Positions 35,349 to 47,434 of a DNA stretch of 64,000 nt are shown here, one piece after another. Both the position numbers and the translations under genes were made by a program. The stretch spans positions 12,985,001 through 13,049,000 of the forward strand of contig JAILWY010000026.1 in the NCBI GenBank assembly GCA_022113835.1, given 5' to 3'. The notes beneath the pieces were generated by a model. The model ran no database searches and was not told the DNA's origin. It saw only the letters and a list, made by a program, of their open reading frames with translations. The first letter of the stretch is position 1; every line of letters starts with the position of its first letter. The stretch is from Atopsyche davidsoni (lineage: Eukaryota > Arthropoda > Insecta > Trichoptera > Hydrobiosidae).

Positions 35349-38300
35349 CAGGGGGCTTCGGGGCGCCACCAGCGCCTGTTCTGGGATGCACCAGCATTCA
35401 CCGTCCTGCACCTCACCCTCTGAGAGCCTCTCCTCTGCTTGAGAACTTCCGCCCTGATGGATCCTAGCGATCCGTGCGGAAACCAAGTTCCGAGTTCCTT
35501 TGGAAGAGTCCACTCTTTGCAACAACTAGACTAATATTGACTGTCTTTTTTAGTACTTTTTATATAAAAAAAGCCTAAAGCCGAACGGTCGATAATCGCA
35601 TTCAGAGATTCGAGTTTAAAGATTATTCATGTTTGAAGCGAATTTCCCAAAGATAGATGAAACCGATCCAAAGTTAATTATATAAAACAAATAATGAAAT
35701 TCACAATCACCTTTTGTCCCAGTACGGAGCTTATACTGTAATGTCAGATTGTTGGAGATATTGTATTTTTATTTTAATAAAAAATAAACTATGACAATAG
35801 GATGGTTCCACTTGTAACATAGTAGGACGCGTTTATTGCATGATGCAGTATTGTCAACAAAAAAATAACATTTTTATGAATTTCATATTTAACTCAAAAT
35901 ATTTCAAAGCATTTAGACGTTGTTTGTTCTTAATTAATTTATAAGGATGATTGAGAAAATTAATTCCTATTTTATATTAATTGCGGACACTTCTTTGAGA
36001 TAAGAGTGTGAGATTTTTATTATTTATAGATTTTTTGATAAAGTTATTTATTTCATAGTTTTTACAGTCTCATATGCTTTGTGTTTCTAATTTTTAATAT
36101 ATGGCGGGCCATATTTAGTTCTAAGAGATTTAAGTAAGTCAGTAGTAATCATATTTATAAAAAAAAAACTATACCAGATAGCATATCTATATCTATTTAT
36201 TATTGTTGTTACATGTAGTAAAAATATTTTTTCAATTGGTCTATTGAAAATCTTTAATTTTACTCGTAAATTAACTTTTAGGAACTAAGTGACCCCTTTT
36301 AATTTATTAAATACTTACATAATTACCTAAAATCCATATTCACATATAATATATCATATTTTGATATCTTCCAACGCTAATCAAATACACAGATCAGTTT
36401 ATAATAATCAATTTTTAAAAAAGTATTTTTCTTAATAAATACCATTTGTACAATTATAATATTCACATTAATCAAAAATTCACATACTTAAATGTAAATG
36501 TAGGCGTGTAATAAATTAAATAGGTACAACATGTTCAACCAAATATTAAATTACTATTGATTTGTAAGTTTGCATAGTTTATTAATAATTTGATAATATT
36601 AGAAATAGAAAATAAATAAATATATTAAAACTGCCAATAGAATAGTGTCACGATCTTTACTCTGGCAAATATCATACTATAACGATTACTAGTTAATAAG
36701 ACATAGTAAAAATATATTATAAAATACTAAATTATTTTCTGTTCAATTATTTTTTTCAAAGCATATCAAATCGATTCATTACATCTTCAAATTCTAGGCC
36801 ACACTAAATAGTTTAAAAATCCAATTTATAAACAACGGATTTGTATTTATTTTATCATAAATAATGTTAAATTACTAATTTATCAGATTTTTGTTATTAA
36901 AATACAGGCTACAGACAAAATTTCACTCACAGTGGAGATTTTTTAGTCCACTCTAAAATATATCTGTCATACTCCTTACGAATTTTTAAAAAAAATAAAC
37001 ATGAAACAAAGATACGGATGAAAAAATTATACTTCTACAGTCAATTTCCAATAAATTCTGCAAATGTACATACACAAATCAAAATATATATATAATTTTG
37101 TGTCGGATGTTGAAATTGCATATCAATAGTATTAATCATATTAATCTTTATCACACTATTCATTAAATAAATAAAAGAGGCACACATTACTTACTATTCA
37201 CTAGTGAATCAATATTTAAAATTTTAATATTCACTGAAAAACCCTTAATATAATATATCTATTCAAATCTGTATACTTGTCTGTTTTAAATATTTATTAC
37301 ATTGATGAGGTATAAAAGAAGATTAGAGGAGGTTAGATGAATGATGAGTTATAATTTAGTGTAGCAAATCATTTGCTGTCCATGATTTTTACCCATGTGG
37401 TTTTTATAAGTACGCCCAAAGATATTTAGCGTTCTTAAACCTTAAATGAATGACATCTTTTCTTCAACGTTAAACATAAAAATAATGATTTTTCAATTTA
37501 TTTTTCCAGTCTTCTTTAGATGTGTCTTGCGTTTTAACAGTATGTTATTTTGAAGCGACCCTTATCGTTTATTATCTCTGAGCATAAAATAGGTGTTGCG
37601 ACTAGCATAAGACGTTTTATTTATTAGTAAACATTGAATTATAATTTTTCAGTATATTTGTAATTTGTAAAAAAGGTTAAATAATTTAACATCATTAAAT
37701 TTTAAACTATACCAGTTGAGTTTAAAAAAAAACTTTTTTAAAATGATCACATAGCACAGAAAAGTTTTATTGTTACACCAATAATATTATCTTCACACTG
37801 ACTTAGTGAGTGATTCTAAATTATGTAAGGCATGAAAAGCTGCTGTATATTTCATATTAAATAAAAATAGATAAATTATTTGTTGGAATTGATATTTATT
37901 ATATTTCCAAATTATTGCTTTATTATTAAATTTGTTTTATTGTAGTTTTTCCTGATACTGCACAGATTTCAAACAAAGTCAATCCCTGCTGCAAAAAATC
38001 AAATTATCAAAACAAAGCCAAGGCAATGATGATTCCAGATCAATTAACTCAAATTTTCTCTCCAATAAAAATACCTAACTTAAATCAATATTTTAGACAT
38101 ACGTCTATAAAGTTACATCAAAGATTGTTATAATATGAGTAATGTTTTGCTTAAACTATTGTTTGATCAATTGAAAAATTTCACACCTTCCCAACAGTTA
38201 GGAAATTATTAAAATAAAAAAACTAATAAAAAATGAATGTTCCCTATCTCAATTAACAAGAATAATAATAATAATGTCTCTGATTGGATTTTTGACACAA

Positions 38301-39079
38301 GAGGCGAATAAATACCGCTTCCATAAAATCTCATGCAGCATTACACTCCACCCATATTCCGCTATTCATTGGAAATTTAATTTCCCAAATGACAATTAGT
38401 AAAGAAAATAAATACATTGATATTCGAACTCCACCGCTAAAAATTATTTTGATAAAAATCACATAGCTATTATATACAAGCTACATAATTTACAATCGTT
38501 GCAAATACTGTAAAAAAGAATGAAAGTTTGTTTAAACATCTGTTATCTGTCTGCTCATAATTTTTCACATGAAAATCTGACCAAAAAAGATCAGTCAGCT
38601 GATGTTTTAACATTTCTTAGTATTAGTGAAAACGATCGATATTACTAAAAAAATACTTTAAAAGTTGAAAATATTATATAATATATATAGTCGAAGAATT
38701 CGACCAATTAGATAAAGGAAGAATTACATTTTTTCATCGTCTAAGCATCATTCTGAAAAATTGATTTTGTAGCACGTAAAAAATTCTGATCCCGATGGAT
38801 CTGATGAAAACAGCATTTTACAGTTTGAATTATAGATAAATTATTACCAAAGTGTATTTCTATGTTTTTTGGAAAGTGGAATCATTTTTTTAACGAAATT
38901 ATTCCTGGCTAAATAATTTACTTTGACAGACCATAAACATTACGAGTCATATTTTGTCTATGGCAGAAAATGAAATGTCAGTTCTCACCGTTTTCAGCTA
39001 AAATTAACGTGCTTGCGTATAATTTATTTCAGCTTTAATATTTTTACTTTGCAACAAACAGACTTTAAATAGTTATACA
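35349..39079. other. AT-rich spacer: 3' UTR of DCX-EMAP, then intergenic
   Basis: The first 430 or so bases are presumably 3' UTR (GC-richer to about 35530). The rest is very AT-rich with no ORF or repeat I can name. Confidence 0.6.
35776..35788 (+). terminator. Poly(A) signals of DCX-EMAP
   Basis: Two AATAAA hexamers, at 35776 and 35783, lie about 430 bases after the stop codon. They are the first well-placed signals on this strand. Confidence 0.6.
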
Positions 39080-41236
39080 ATGAATAAACCGAGACCTTGT
39101 GGATGTAAAGGTTGTAGAACGTGTTTATTGTGTGAAAATGAGTATAACATAAACGAAAAAGTTCTCAGCTCTGAAAATGTTAAGGTTTGTTATTGTCATC
39201 CTTTTTTAGTTATGATTTAAAAGTTTTGTTTCGTGAATCATTTTATTTATTTCATTTCAGAGTGAATTCAGCTATACATATTGTCCATGGTGCAACAAAG
39301 CATGGAAAGGTTGGGATGGAGATTCTTACTCTAGTCATCCTAATCACGACGGAGACTCAGTATCTTTTCCAGGGGTTTACATAAAACTCGACTTTATAAG
39401 TGAAGAAGAAGAAAATGTTCTCATGAGTGGCATTGATGAAATGCCATGGGATCTATCACAAAGTGGAAGAAAAAAGCAGGTTATTATAATATAAAATGTA
39501 TTTTTTCGGTTTTAACTTGTTTTATTAATTTTTTTAACCTAGGTGTTCTCTAATTTCAGAATTTTGGACCGAAAACTAACTTTAAAAAGAAAAATTTACG
39601 TATTGGAGATTTCAAAGGATTTCCGGAGTTCTCCCGATTCATTCAGGAAAAATTTCAGCACATACCTGTGTTAAATAATTACCGTACAATTGAGCAGTGC
39701 TCTTTAGAATATGACCCCACACGGGGAGCATCCATCGATCCGCACATAGATGACTGCTGGGTGTGGGGTGAAAGAATCGTAACTGTGAATTGCCTGTCAG
39801 ACTCTGTCCTAACAATGACTCCTTACATTGGTGACCTTAAGAAATACAATCTCATGGACTGCTCTACATACAGAAGAATTGTTAATGATAATGGACAATT
39901 AATTGAGGAGAATGGAAGCTCCCCGATTATTCAGTCCGAAGACAATATTCAAATGGACAATATTACCGTCAGAATACCCATGCCAAGGTTAGTGATTCAT
40001 ATCTTTATAAATTATCAGGTAGACTTTTTTCACTTGTGTTTTACTTTTTGGGTTGTACTCAACTTATACTTTATTAACATACCATTATTCTTATAATTGT
40101 CTATAAATTAACTGCATATACTCTGCTGATATAAATTATTTAGTAAGTACACCTATCCCCTGATTTACACAATTTCACTTTTCACAATATTTTTAAAATA
40201 TGGGATTAAGTTGACATGGTTAATGAAATGAATGATCGTGACAGTGATACCGGTGAAGAGAAGTCTAAACCAGTTGCATTCACAGCAAAAATCATCCGTG
40301 AAGGACTTGAATTAGGGCCGAAATTGGGAAATAACTAATAACTCAATATGAGGTCTACAAAGATTTGACCGAAAACCGAACACAATTGTTAATTGCCGAT
40401 TTTATTACTAACATCGAACTTTAATTGCTTAAAGTACTATCGAGTGATGAAAATAACACCATACCAATCAGAAAGAAAAGTCTACGAAAGTGATAACAAT
40501 AATTAAATTGTTGGTTAAATTTTTTAATGTATATTTCTTGTTTCTATATGTAAAATGAATTACATTCATATATAATACCTTGATGTTTTTATCATTTTAT
40601 GAATAGACTGTTATTTCTATGTTATTTATATGTTGGAATAATGACTGAATTATCCACATTTCAGTATGTTTTCAATTTACACGGTTTTACATATAAATAT
40701 CTACGTCACGATTTTCAGTGTAAATCAGGGGGATAGATATAGAGGGGGATAGGAAATGGAAACTCATTAAGCTGACAATCTTTCAGTCGATGTATTGAGA
40801 GACTTCTTTCTATACAAACAACACTCCTTAATTGTATCCCATTCCCACCTTGTCATCAACATAAGTTAAAAGACATTAAGTGTACACCAGGTGTCCATTT
40901 CCTGACCTATCTATTATGCATAACCTTTGAATTAGGGTTTTATGATGTGGTGCAACCATTTATGCTCAGATCTTTCCTATGATAATGAGTTTTCTAATTG
41001 ACTGTATATTTTGTTTCAGGTATTCACTTTTAGTATTGTACGGCCAAGCTCGTTACAATTGGGAACATTGTGTCTTACGGGAAGATATTGTGAAAAGAAG
41101 AGTGTGCCTTGCTTACCGAGAGTTCACTCCCCCGTTTTTGCCTGGGGGAGATTTGGAGAACGAGGGAAGTGAAATACTGGATGCTGCTAATTCATTCTGG
41201 AACCATCGATATGTTGAGAAAACAGCGTGCTTATAG
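39080..41236 (+). CDS. ALKBH4: ALKBH4, Fe(II)/2-oxoglutarate-dependent dioxygenase
   Basis: Four exons, 39080..39184, 39261..39479, 39560..39987 and 41020..41236 (TAG), give 322 residues, close to the size of animal ALKBH4 (about 300). The N terminus has the family's cysteine cluster (CGCKGCRTCLLCE, C7 to C18) and a second pair, CPWC, at 43-46. The dioxygenase fold shows the iron ligands H170 and D172 (PHIDDCWVWGERI) and distal H267 (NWEHCVLRED). R278 or R284 lies in the 2-oxoglutarate position (KRRVCLAYREF). ALKBH4 is reported to demethylate actin K84me1 and affect cytokinesis; other substrates are debated. All junction phases close. An AATAAA at 41308 follows the stop by about 70 bases. The gene is convergent with the tetraspanin at 41840. 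Confidence 0.95.
39988..41019 (+). other. Third intron of ALKBH4
   Basis: 1032 bases, AT-rich. A few short open stretches around 40216-40490 read as possible remnants of a transposase-like ORF but have many stops. I cannot identify a family. Confidence 0.3.
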
Positions 41237-41839
41237 TTTTAATTAATAGATTACCATATAGTTTTGTAAATTTTTGTAAACAAAACATATTGATCTTTTA
41301 CTTCTTCAATAAATATATATTATTTGTAGTATCTATTTATTAATGCAATAAATTTTTTGATAACTCGGCAAATGGATTAATTCATGATTTCAAATGTTGT
41401 CAACTTTTGTTTTTTTGTGATATGATCATGGCCAAAGAATCCATAATGTAGATTTTTGGATTTATGTTCATATCTAATGATGATGGCAGTCTCATATTTC
41501 GTGTCAGCACAAAAAAACAAAATTTTATATCCCACTATATAAAATGTTTTATACTACAATCTAGTCATTGTGATGCCTACAAATTATCTCTGTTCTTAAT
41601 CTCTTGATAATGTAATCATCTTACTCACTTGCTCGCATTCTTTGTGTTGATTTCTAAGAACTCTGACAAATAATACAAATTAAAGGTAAAACTAAAATAA
41701 TATAAAGTATATAAAATATTTTATTAAATATTGTTATGTGCACATATATTGATACTTTCAATAGTGAAATGTTAAAAACCATTTGAACCAAACTACCTGG
41801 GATTCATTTAATTTATTAAATTTATTGGTTGTGTAATAT
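41237..41839. other. Convergent 3' intergenic region
   Basis: It separates the 3' ends of ALKBH4 (+) and tetraspanin A (-). An AATAAA for the + gene lies at 41308-41313. For the - gene, TTTATT on the + strand (AATAAA on the - strand) lies at 41821-41826 and 41720-41725. Nothing else is seen. Confidence 0.6.
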
Positions 41840-44647
41840 TTATGATTTTTCATTTCCGAATGTCGGAACATAAACCACCGGGGCTGGGTCATCAATCATG
41901 GTTTTTTTGTGAGGTTCCATCTGTGTATACGCGCTTGCAATTTGTTCTCTAATTTCCCACCTGCGACGCTCTCTTTCAGATTTAGCATGGCGAATAGTCT
42001 TTCCAAGCATTATAGCAAATATGATCCCTAGAAACTGTAAGACAACATTTTTGACTTGTAAATTTTAAATACATATTGGACCCATAAGCTTCACTATTTA
42101 ATTGATTTCTGTGAGTCATAAGTATTTTATTATATTAATACCTGGATAAATGCAATAGTCATAGCTCCAGTGCCCAGCAAGATTGCGCTCTGACTTATAA
42201 GCAGTGTTAAGCGTTTCATGCATCCATTTTCGAAGAAGGTTTCACATTCGGATTCACTGTGGATAGATTTAGATTGTGCGCAGCAAGAGTCAGGGAGGTC
42301 TGTATTATTAAAATAATTACTCCAGTCTTCGGGTCTGTTGATTCCACAGCAACCAAGCTATCAAAACAAAACGTTTTTTGTTAGATTCAATGGATACAAA
42401 ATTAATACTCATTTTTCATTCCTTTCAAATGTAGGTTAATTAGTTTAACTTCAGAATGAAAACGCTTTAGTTATGAAACATAATACTCGTTAATAAAATA
42501 TTATTGTTACAAAGTTTTAGTTAGTATTATTTCTAGAGTAACAACAGCTCTTAAAATGACAACTATTTCTGTTCAATCTATAAAATTAATGTCTAATTAC
42601 AATTTTTAGTAAAATCACAGAGGAAAGGATAATTTTTTTCATGTTTTATAATAACACTAGAAATGTTGCCCGTCACAGAATGACGTATTCGATGAACGAT
42701 GCAATAGTGTTTGAATATATGTTTGGCTGAATACTCTAATTTTAAGAAGACGCTGCTCACATTTTCCTTCCAATTTATTGCTAGACATTTCTGTCACATT
42801 TCGTGTCACAAACAACGCATCACTTTCACTGCACTGTTCTTTATTTGATGCAGTCTTTATCAAGTTCAATTGTGCAATTCTTATTTAATTACGTTTGCTG
42901 TGCGTAGACGGTGTTAATTTTTTTAGGAGGCATTTTGAGTTATTAATGATGTGATTAATAATTTCGATAAAAAAATAAAGATGTTACTTGTGTCAAGCTG
43001 ACATAAACTGGAAATTTCTAAGAAGCATCAAAATTTGTTTTTTTGTAAAAATTCTAAATTTGAAATTCTCACGGTGAACAACAGAATCCTATAATTCATA
43101 CATATTGAAACTCGCTAAAGCATATTTTATACTTTATGAATGAAAATATCCTATCGTCTTGAAATTCGGCACATAACTGCGGAAAAACTTACTGAACTCA
43201 CATGCAAAAAATCAGCATTGTATCTTTTAAGATATTCTATTGACAACCAAAAAATGAAACATACATACATACACACAATGGATATTATCATTATAGATAA
43301 TTTATAAATAAAATGCAAGGTCTGTTAAAGCTCGGTTACCCTGCTCTGAAGGAAGTCCATTGAGTCTTGTAAATCTTTGTTTTTGTCATATTGTTCCATG
43401 GCGGTATGTAGTTTGCGATCAATAAGGCTAATGAGTCCTCCTTGAAGACTGAAGGCTGCTATGGTGGCCGCTATTTCCAAAATAAATACCATTGACAGCA
43501 ATAGCGCAAACTGAAATGATTGAAGTAGTGATGTATTACTTTTGTTATATTGTTTCCTAAAAACTGCTGTAAAAATGTACTTTCAACTGATTACATAATT
43601 ATGAGTGTCTACATTATGTATTATTTAAGCAATTTTTTATCGGCCCCAAAAATACAATTCAAAATGTACACAGCACATAAAAATCTAAATGCTCTAACAG
43701 AAAAACTATTCAAATAGATTAGGTGATGTCATAAATGGAAAATATATATTAATATATATATGGAAAATATTTTTAACATCTGAAAATACAAAATCATGTT
43801 TGTACCTTTTCGTAAAGAAATAAATTTTGTTACATGCAATGTTTCAGATGATGTTTTTGTAGCTTGGAATCACTTACAATATTGACCATACAAGTGCTCT
43901 CCTTGGCAGCTCCCCAACAGCCAACTACGGAGATGGCCAGCATGATCACTCCGATTGCCACGAGAAGAATAGCTGGAGACAAGTAAGAGTCATCCAAGAA
44001 GTGGTGGAAGTCACTGTAGATGGCATAAATGGTTGTGCCCACGGATATGATCAGCGTGGCTGTGAGCTACAAAAATAATCAATTTCAAATAACAGACTTT
44101 TGCTTGCATCCAATGTTTTCAAAAATAATTTTAAACTCAACAAAATAAACAATAAATTTTCAAAATAATTTAAAAATGTATATATATAATAGTGGCTTTA
44201 TTTTATTTTACTATTAAATCATGATTCAGCAGGTAGCTCACGACATTTGCTTGCCCAGGTAAGTAAGCAACGACCAACGGTAAACAAAAATGGCGCACGG
44301 AAATAATATTGCGCGATCGATACAAAAATTACTCGCATTCAGTCGCGAATCGATACACGGGCTTGTGATTTCCCCCATCCTTAAATAAAACTATATTAAA
44401 ATAAAAAAGACAATCGCCATACGTCATATATTCGCCCGACACGTACATGCTTATTCAATTAGAAAATTTCACAATATTTTTTTAAAGTATTGCGCAATTG
44501 ATGCTTATTGAAAGTAGAAATGAATGTGTTTTATTTTGTCAGGTGCGGTTTATACAATATGTTCAGTATACTCACAATAAACATCATGTTAACCGTGAGT
44601 AACATGTACTTGATGCACTTCATCCCCAGTTTCATTTCTGTCGCCAT
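41840..44647 (-). CDS. Tetraspanin A
   Basis: Five exons read downward, 44647..44576 (ATG at 44647), 44066..43878, 43510..43340, 42357..42142 and 42034..41840 (TAA). All are in phase 0 and give 280 residues. Four membrane segments lie at about 14-40, 57-80, 88-110 and 195-228. The small-loop/TM2 junction has GCWGAAKE in place of the common GCCGA. The large extracellular loop carries CCG (147-149), PDSCC (166-170), C182 and C190, the six-cysteine pattern, and an N-glycosylation site NNT (161-163). The cytoplasmic tail of about 55 residues is basic (SERERRRWEIRE) and then Pro-rich. Tetraspanins organise membrane microdomains and partner trafficking. I cannot assign an insect subfamily. Confidence 0.93.
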
Positions 44648-45309
44648 CGTGAAGCCTTTTTTTGCCACTGTGCTGATGATTTTCCAGAACAACTGAATCG
44701 ATTTTCATCGGACGCTTTTCCGGAGCGACTACCCGGCGTTTATCAGAGCTGATAGCGATATCGTTTCATACTTAATAATTCCGCGGCTCTTGATAACGCC
44801 GCGACGTTCTTCAGGGCCGACTCCGGCAGTGTGCTCAATCAATTGCAAATAAAGTTTCAGCACTCATACATTGTTGGAACTGGAATAAAGTTTGAATTAC
44901 TCGACATATACATTTTCACAAAATTTTATGGCAATAACCACAGCAAGAGCACTATTTTTCAAAAATTAACACAGCACTCCTACCTACTACTTACAACATT
45001 CATACAAAGTTTTAATTTTATGATCACAACCTTATATCACAAATTACATATCAATCTGTCGTTTGTTTAATTAGTTGTTAACCATATTTTATTCAGCCGC
45101 AATAACCACAGCATGGAATTTATTAAAGCGCTACAATAATACACAATAGTTCTTACAATATTCTGACAAAGGAAATTTTATTATAATAGATCTGACGAGA
45201 GACGACTATTATTTTTAAATGATAATACGCAATTGCGTGGAGTGATGCTGTCACCTATGCAAAGGTATGATATGTGTATATAATACGTTTTTTTAAATAT
45301 TTATTTCAG

Positions 45310-45537
45310 GAGTGAGAGTTATCAAGCAAAAAGAAGTACGTCTCAAGCGGAAAAGCCAGGTAAGTAAGCGGTTCAAAAAAATCAATCTCTACTGAAATTG
45401 ATTCTTGGTACATTGATACACAATCTTTCTATTTCTTTGTGTGAATGGAGTCGATAATTGCATCTATACTGAAAAGTGTATTTTTATATTGTATGATAAC
45501 AGTCATCACCGACCGCTACTGGAAACTTGATAAATAA
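45310..45537 (+). CDS. Candidate exon pair of an unrecognised + strand transcript (terminal exons)
   Basis: Two segments, 45310..45359 (50 bases) and 45503..45537 or longer, have good splice signals: ATTTATTTCAG before the first, a consensus GTAAGT after it, and GATAACAG before the second. Joined, they stay open in two frames. One reads SESYQAKRSTSQAEKPV then ITDRYWKLDK and stops at 45537. The other reads VRVIKQKEVRLKRKSQ then SSPTATGN and stops near 45600. I cannot find an upstream exon or a start. It could be the 3' end of a gene whose other exons I missed, a non-coding transcript, or a chance pair of splice sites. Confidence 0.25.
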
Positions 45538-46199
45538 GATTTCAACAACAATGTCCCAGGATGACGAGATAAGTACATCGGTGCATTGCCACCGCATTTA
45601 AATTATAAGTAATTAAATCTGTGCAATATTATTTACTTACATTTCCACCACAATGATTCATTTAAAACAAACCATTTGCATCTTCACAATTTGCAAATAT
45701 TTATACATAAAAAAAATTATAACCAAATTGCATTTTCTTCGGTGTCCAATACGTCTTCTTACTAAAATTATGTATGTGCCTTTAGAGAATACAAACTTGT
45801 TACTTTGCTAATGTAAAATAAATATTTTATAGGATAATAGGCTGAGCAGTATTTACCGATGTCTATATGTTGTAGGCTGCCTAATCTTGTAATAAATAAT
45901 TCCTTTTGAAATAAAAAAAGTACTTTATTGATCGTCATGACGTGTCCGACAAGTCACATTGACAATCAGACTTGACTGAACTCAGGACGTTGTATGCTAA
46001 TATAGCAAATACCATTAATTTGTCTGCTAACTGTCGGTAATTTATTTTATGTTTGCTGTTCGTCCCAACAGTTTTTGACAAAATGCTTTAATTTTTTGTA
46101 ACAAATGCGACTATCAAAGACCGAGTAAATCCAAAAAAAAGAGGCTTTGAAAGAAGAAAGATTTGCGACAGCCGAGTTAATAAGACTGTCCAAGGGTAT

Positions 46200-46258
46200 A
46201 AATTCAGTGAGATGGTCTCAGACCTCCTTTGAGGAGAGGCACCTGAAGAAATAATAGC
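46200..46258 (-). repeat. Dispersed repeat family R1, copy 4 (partial)
   Basis: Contains GACCTCCTTTGAGGAGAGGC followed by ACCTGAAGAAATAATAG, matching the conserved end of the family in the same orientation as the copies at 7440 and 63386. The other half is missing. Confidence 0.6.
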
Positions 46259-47434
46259 TGGGAGGTACTTTTGTCTACTAATGGGGTCACGGACTCGTGT
46301 TCAGGTAAAGCCACGCTTTTTTTCAATGTCGTAAAAAATTTAAATTGCCTTCAGGTTCAAAGTGAGAAAAAGAAAATCAATATTTTTTTAAGGATCTTAA
46401 TACTATCAAGCATAATAATTTTGGGCATTTATAAGGTAAAAAAACTACCGACGTGCATCTGAAGGTTCTTTCGTTTACTGTGGAGAGAAATTCACTCGTG
46501 ACAAACATTTATAAAGTACAGTGAGAAGACCCTGACACCGAACGAAACCTGACGTATTACGGAGTGTGGCTTTGACAGCAAATATGTTACTAGATATATA
46601 AAAATATTGATAGATATTTGAGATATTATTAAATAAGGCAATTGGATGTTAGACTCGTGTGTCATAGTTAATTAATAATACTTTATTACTAAACAAAACC
46701 ACTACTTACAAGCGAGATCGAAAATGCATACCTACCTCAAAAATCTAGGGATAATAAAATGTGTGGTTATTTACTTCATATATTTCATCTAAAGCTTCTG
46801 TGGCGAATTTCAAAGCTATCATCAGAAATATATTGAGTAAAAATATGCACGAAAAATTATAATAAAGTAAATAAAATATTAAATATTTTCAAAGGTTTTT
46901 TTTATTTATTTTCTTTCTGTGATTGTATACACGATACAAAATAAAACAAACCTAAATTAGTGGTGCACAACACTGAAAGTTTCTAGATGCCATTTTTTCA
47001 TTCTATAAATAAAATTGATATGTCTTCGTTTTTCTTAAAGTAAAAATAAACACAGTGAGGATTTAAGAATAGCAAAGGTAACTTCATTACATTAATACAC
47101 TAGAATAATCAACATTCAAAGAAATCCCGATTATAAAACAAGGAAGAATAAGAACCGCTGGACTAGATAGAAAACTATATCAAAAATAGTCAAAACAATC
47201 TTAAAATTACAATTGTATAGACTTATAATTGTTTTACAGGTAACTTTGAACACCTTTATTCACAACTATCACGTGATATGCAATATTCAACATTCACTTT
47301 ATTTTTAAGGTCTGAACTCACAAGAATTGAATTTTCAATTGTGAGAATGGTGCATCATTCGCGTGACAGTTAGAAGGAAACTTTAAAATTGACTTTCTCC
47401 TGGTATAAAATATTGAGGACTAGTGACTGGCGAC

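Larger units (their letters stand above)
44648..47434. other. Spacer between the two tetraspanin genes
   Basis: Bases 44648-44840 are likely the 5' UTR and promoter of tetraspanin A (GC-richer, with CpG patches near 44700-44820). The rest is AT-rich. A candidate + strand exon pair (45310-45537) and one R1 repeat copy (46200) are listed separately. Bases 46490-47300 show nothing recognisable. TTTATT at 47298-47303 (AATAAA on the - strand) fits the 3' end of tetraspanin B. Confidence 0.5.

Noticed and set aside
42657..42869. 70-codon - strand ORF in an intron of tetraspanin A
   Set aside because: The ORF is unbroken, but it does not fit the tetraspanin phase, has no signal or domain and lacks flanking splice signals.
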